DNA of 64,000 bases from Tolypeutes matacus (Eukaryota > Chordata > Mammalia > Cingulata > Chlamyphoridae), in NCBI GenBank assembly GCA_026826555.1, contig JAKSZT010053928.1, forward strand, positions 45,309,089 to 45,373,088, given 5' to 3'. A model generated the notes under the pieces. That model was not told the DNA's origin, made no database searches, and saw only the letters and a list, made by a program, of their open reading frames with translations. Positions 60,801-64,000 of the stretch are shown here, one piece after another. The stretch's first letter is position 1, and each line of letters begins with the position of its first letter. A program made the translations under genes and the position numbers.

Positions 60801-61355
60801 ACAGGAGAAGGTGGTACGTGAGCAGGGGCCATGTCCCCCCCAGAGCGTCTGGTCTTCCCTTGAATCCTTGCAGGCCATCTATAAGGAAGTCTTTAAGGGG
60901 CAAGAGAGGAGTGGTGCAGAGAGTTTCCTTGCTCTTTCCCCTCCCTCCTGGCTCCCAGTGTCCTGCCAGCGCTGCCTTCTGCTCGGCAAAGGCTCAGGGT
61001 GGTGGTGGAGACACCCAGACCAGGAGGCCCATGCTGGGGTTCAGAAAGCACATTGTCAAAATACAACTAGGAACACAAATTTTCTTTGGGAATGGTGGGA
61101 AAAGGACAGAGGCTCCGTGTGGGGCTTGCAGTTACCATTTATGAGTGTAGCATGCACATCAGGTATCCTCTGGCATAAGGAACCAGCTGGCAAAGAAGGG
61201 CAAGAAGGAAGAAACAGGGTGCAGGGCCCATGTGCCTGGGCTTGCAGGTGGCGCCATATTGGAAGAAGAGCACTGGAGGGAAGTGTGTGGGCAGTGACTC
61301 TAGAGCATGATTTTCCCTGCTGGGGAAAACTCAGTCCTCTCAGAACCAGCTGTAC
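60801..61355. other. Unassigned DNA
   Basis: A 187-codon open stretch (60796-61359) begins inside the L2-like fragment with GTG and has no recognised domain. It is not called as a gene. Confidence 0.4.
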
Positions 61356-61359
61356 ATAA

Positions 61360-61485
61360 CATCATTTGCCTTCGTGATGCGGGTTAAAAATAGTGGTAAT
61401 TGCCAGCTCCCTGAGTGTGGCCAATTATTTCCATTATTATAGTTGGACTGGAAATTAACCCATTGTGTGTATGGAACCCACAACA
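61360..61485. promoter_or_regulatory. Candidate conserved regulatory element
   Basis: Within about 125 bases there is a perfect MEF2 consensus match (TTAAAAATAG, 61384-61393), a CCAAT word at about 61422 and several TAAT words. There are no repeat hallmarks. This is a guess from motif density; conservation data are needed. Confidence 0.3.
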
Positions 61486-61566
61486 TATCCAAACCTTGTT
61501 TCAGGCCAGCTGGATTTGTGCAATGCTAGTGTGGTAGGTGTGTTCTTAGAAGACCTAAAAGCAGGT

Positions 61567-61589
61567 GGGGGTGGGGGTGGGGGGTGGGG
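61567..61589 (+). other. G-quadruplex motif
   Basis: Four G-runs of 5, 5, 6 and 4 bases are separated by single T loops on the plus strand. This is an ideal short-loop quadruplex pattern. Confidence 0.9.
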
Positions 61590-63754
61590 AGAGAACCAGC
61601 TGTCACCCTTTTTTCTTCCAGGCCCATGGCAGCAGTTCTGAAACCCACAGTGGTGAGAAGTTGAGGCAGATCTGAGCCCTGAAGCTGATTCTCTCTGCTC
61701 TTCCTGTGAAGGGGCATCTCCTGCTGTCTGCGGGGCCTGGGGACACAGCAGGAAGGTGCAGCCTGGGTGTCCTGCAGGGTCTGAGAGCCTCAGACAAGCA
61801 CAGTGCTGAGGCCCTGGAGAACCCTAAACGGATCCAAGCACAGGCTCATGTGGATGGTTTGTCCATTTTGGAAAATCAGATGTAATGGAAAGAAAATGCC
61901 CTGCACAGTGTGATGAGGGAGAAAAGCATGGTCTTTTCTACCAGGGCTAGCAGGGATGGGACTAAGATGAGGCAAGCAAAGTGTTAGGGCCTCCAAATTT
62001 AAGGAGGTACTCACTGTCAGGTTCATCCAAAGTATGGGGTCGGCACTTGCATGAACTTGAGAATGAGTGCCTCCTTCGATTTTGTGCCCTCCTCCCTGCT
62101 CGCTGGATGACTGACTCTGGTCCTTAGCCAGGAAGCAGGATGCTGGGATGCAGAGGGGCCTGAGGAGGGAAAGGAGAGTGTGGCAGCCACTGCCCACTGC
62201 ATGTTGCATTCCCTGATATTCAGTTCCATTCCTCCTTAGTAGCAGAAGCCCAATTTAGTTTGGGGTCATGAGCAATGTACCCAGATTTAAAAGTAAGCAC
62301 AAAAAAAGAATATTTCCCAGGCTCCCTTGCAGCCAGATGTGGCCATGTGGCCGAGCTCTCCTGCAAATGGAAGCAGATGGGGATGTAGTATGGGCAGGGG
62401 TGGCTGCTTAGAAGTTGCTAACTAAACCTGGAGAGGCTTCCTTTTTGCCATTTTGACTTTTCTTTTCCTTCCAACCTGCAATTTGGAAGTGATGTCTGGG
62501 GCCCCAAGTAGCATCAGAGACCAGTAAGATGACCTTAAGGATAGAAGCTGTGTACTACGAAGTCAGAGCAGGAAGATGGAAATTTTGGTCCCTAAAGACA
62601 CTGGAGCTGTTGATGCTGCCATTAAATCTCATAATTGCTGAGATAAAACTTTAAAGACTCTTAACTCTGAGAGACAAAGTAATCAGCTAAGGCCCTCTGC
62701 CTAAGAAGGGATAGAGTAGGGACTGAGACCCAGGACTATGTGAGTCCAAATCTGTGTTCTGAGCCACTCCCTGCATTTCTATGGCCTGATGCTGCTCATG
62801 GCTAGACCTTTGGGAAACAAGCTGTACACGTGCTATGTTTGGAACAGAGCTGAAAAAATCAGCTCCTTCTTTGATTCTGCTATATTTCTGTCAAGGCCCC
62901 CTGAGCAGCTTGAGCGCCCCGAACCTGAAGTCTTACCAATGGTTCTACTGCCCTCTTGCCTCTTCAGGCTGGGCCTAACAAGGTCAGCTTTTGAGCTATC
63001 AGCTTCCAGCTCATCACCTGCAATGTGCTGGTCCTGCCTGCTTGGTCAGGCAGGAAACACCTGCTATGGCTTTATTTTCCAGCCTCCCTGTGCTCAAGTA
63101 GATTAGGTTTCCATGAAATATTTATACTTTTTCCTACGGCCTTGGAAGTTCCGTGTCTGTCCAGATCAGCTGGGCTGATTTACAAGTCAGGCTGAGGAGA
63201 GGCATCTCTTATTCACCTGCTTTGCTCTTCACCAAGGGGGAAGGGAGAGGAATTCTGGCTGGAGCATCTTCGAGTTTCAAGGACAGCTCGGCATCAGCAA
63301 GGCTGCCCAAGGACAGGTTCTGCTGGTGGCATTTTGTATACCAGTTTATTCTTAGCGAAACCATTCAGCCAAGTGAAAGGACAAGGCCTACCTGGAATAT
63401 TCAAGGCTCTCAGTCATATCCCACTGCCCCCCAAACTTCCCACTTCTCTGCTCCCAAATGCTCAGGACACTGCTGACAATCAGAGACTCACTCCTTGCAT
63501 CTTGAAACTTTAAGATCTTCTGCAGATGTCCTGGCCTGGGTTTAAAGTTTGAATTGTGTTCATTTTCATATTTAGGCTTGTCTGATTAGTTGGAAGGCAG
63601 CTGGGGTGGGGTGTGTGTATGATGGGGTGGGGAGGGACGGGCTTGCCAGGGGGTCTGTTTATATGAAAATAAACAATTTTATAAAATCTCCTTTAAAGGG
63701 AGAGAAAGCTAAAGTACATGAGTTTGGTTTGAAGGGTGGGCCAGGGTGGTGTAT
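61590..63754. other. Unassigned single-copy-looking DNA
   Basis: About 2.1 kb with no repeat I can name and no supported exon. A G/T-rich patch lies at 63603-63645. Confidence 0.4.
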
Positions 63755-64000
63755 TAGCCAGGGTTCTCTAGGGAAACAGAACTGACAGGAGATAGCTCTA
63801 AATGTTATGAGATTTTATAAAATTGTCTCATGCGACTGTGGGGTTGCACAAGTCCAAATTCTGTAGGGCAGGATGAAAGCTAGGAACTCCGGTGAAGGTT
63901 TTCCATGAATTCCCCCAGAGAAGCTGGCTGGTTGAAGTAGAAATGAAAATTCTCTCTCTGGCTGCTGAAATCAACGCTTCTCATTTTAAAGTCTTCAACC
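63755..64000 (-). mobile_element. MaLR-like LTR, reverse, cut by the window end
   Basis: The start 'tgtattagccagggttctct' and 'agggaaacagaactgacagg' are the reversed terminus of a MaLR/ERVL-type LTR. The other end lies outside the window. Confidence 0.7.

Noticed and set aside
60796..61359. A 187-codon coding exon
   Set aside because: It starts with GTG inside an old LINE fragment, has no recognised domain and no splice or codon evidence.

Overview
This window looks like a gene-poor stretch of a placental mammal nuclear genome. I can support no intact protein-coding gene, no functional RNA gene and no bacterial-type feature. Old mammal-wide repeats are spread throughout: MIR, L2, MER5A, MER20, hAT-type DNA transposons, MaLR/ERVL long terminal repeats and old L1 fragments. 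On top of them lie about a dozen younger tRNA-derived SINE insertions of the type I know from Xenarthra (armadillo DAS elements). Several still have 10-19 bp target-site duplications that can be read directly. The SINE type makes a xenarthran, most likely the nine-banded armadillo or a close relative, the best guess. Three assembly gaps (10, 100 and 10 Ns) sit inside simple repeats.

Layout. 1-7 kb: a decayed ERVL-like 3' end with its LTR, an (ATAGAT)n array, a hAT-like element, MIRs, an MLT1-like LTR and unassigned sequence that includes a possible conserved element. 7-13 kb: SINEs, tandem repeats, and a cluster of MIR, L2, MER20 and hAT-Charlie. 13-17 kb: remnants of a class I-like endogenous retrovirus, broken throughout and interrupted by MER5A and a hAT copy. 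17-24 kb: a dimeric SINE, an antisense L1 with a nested SINE, a MaLR LTR and a sense L1 fragment. 24.3-26.8 kb: a processed pseudogene of MIEF1 (MiD51) inside an MLT1-like LTR; this is the most informative locus. 27-34 kb: hAT elements, then about 5 kb of old sense L1 carrying two SINEs and one LTR. 34-43 kb: AT-rich unassigned DNA, a large pyrimidine microsatellite with a gap, and L1, L2 and hAT fragments. 43-55 kb: three related poly(A)-ended units (two plus, one minus) that I infer are 3' ends of a lineage-specific L1-like element, with many minus-strand SINEs between them. 55-64 kb: five MaLR/ERVL-like LTRs, a dimeric SINE inside one of them, a G-quadruplex motif and mostly single-copy DNA.

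The MIEF1 copy preserves both cistrons of its parent mRNA: the 70-codon upstream frame (altMIEF1/MIEF1-MP, an LYR-type microprotein) and the main MiD51 frame. Both are disabled. The four stops in the small frame all replace arginine codons, as CGA-to-TGA decay would produce. Nothing here looks like an operon, CRISPR array or defence system. The interest lies in the pseudogene, the SINE dimers, the three related poly(A)-ended units and a few candidate conserved noncoding stretches.
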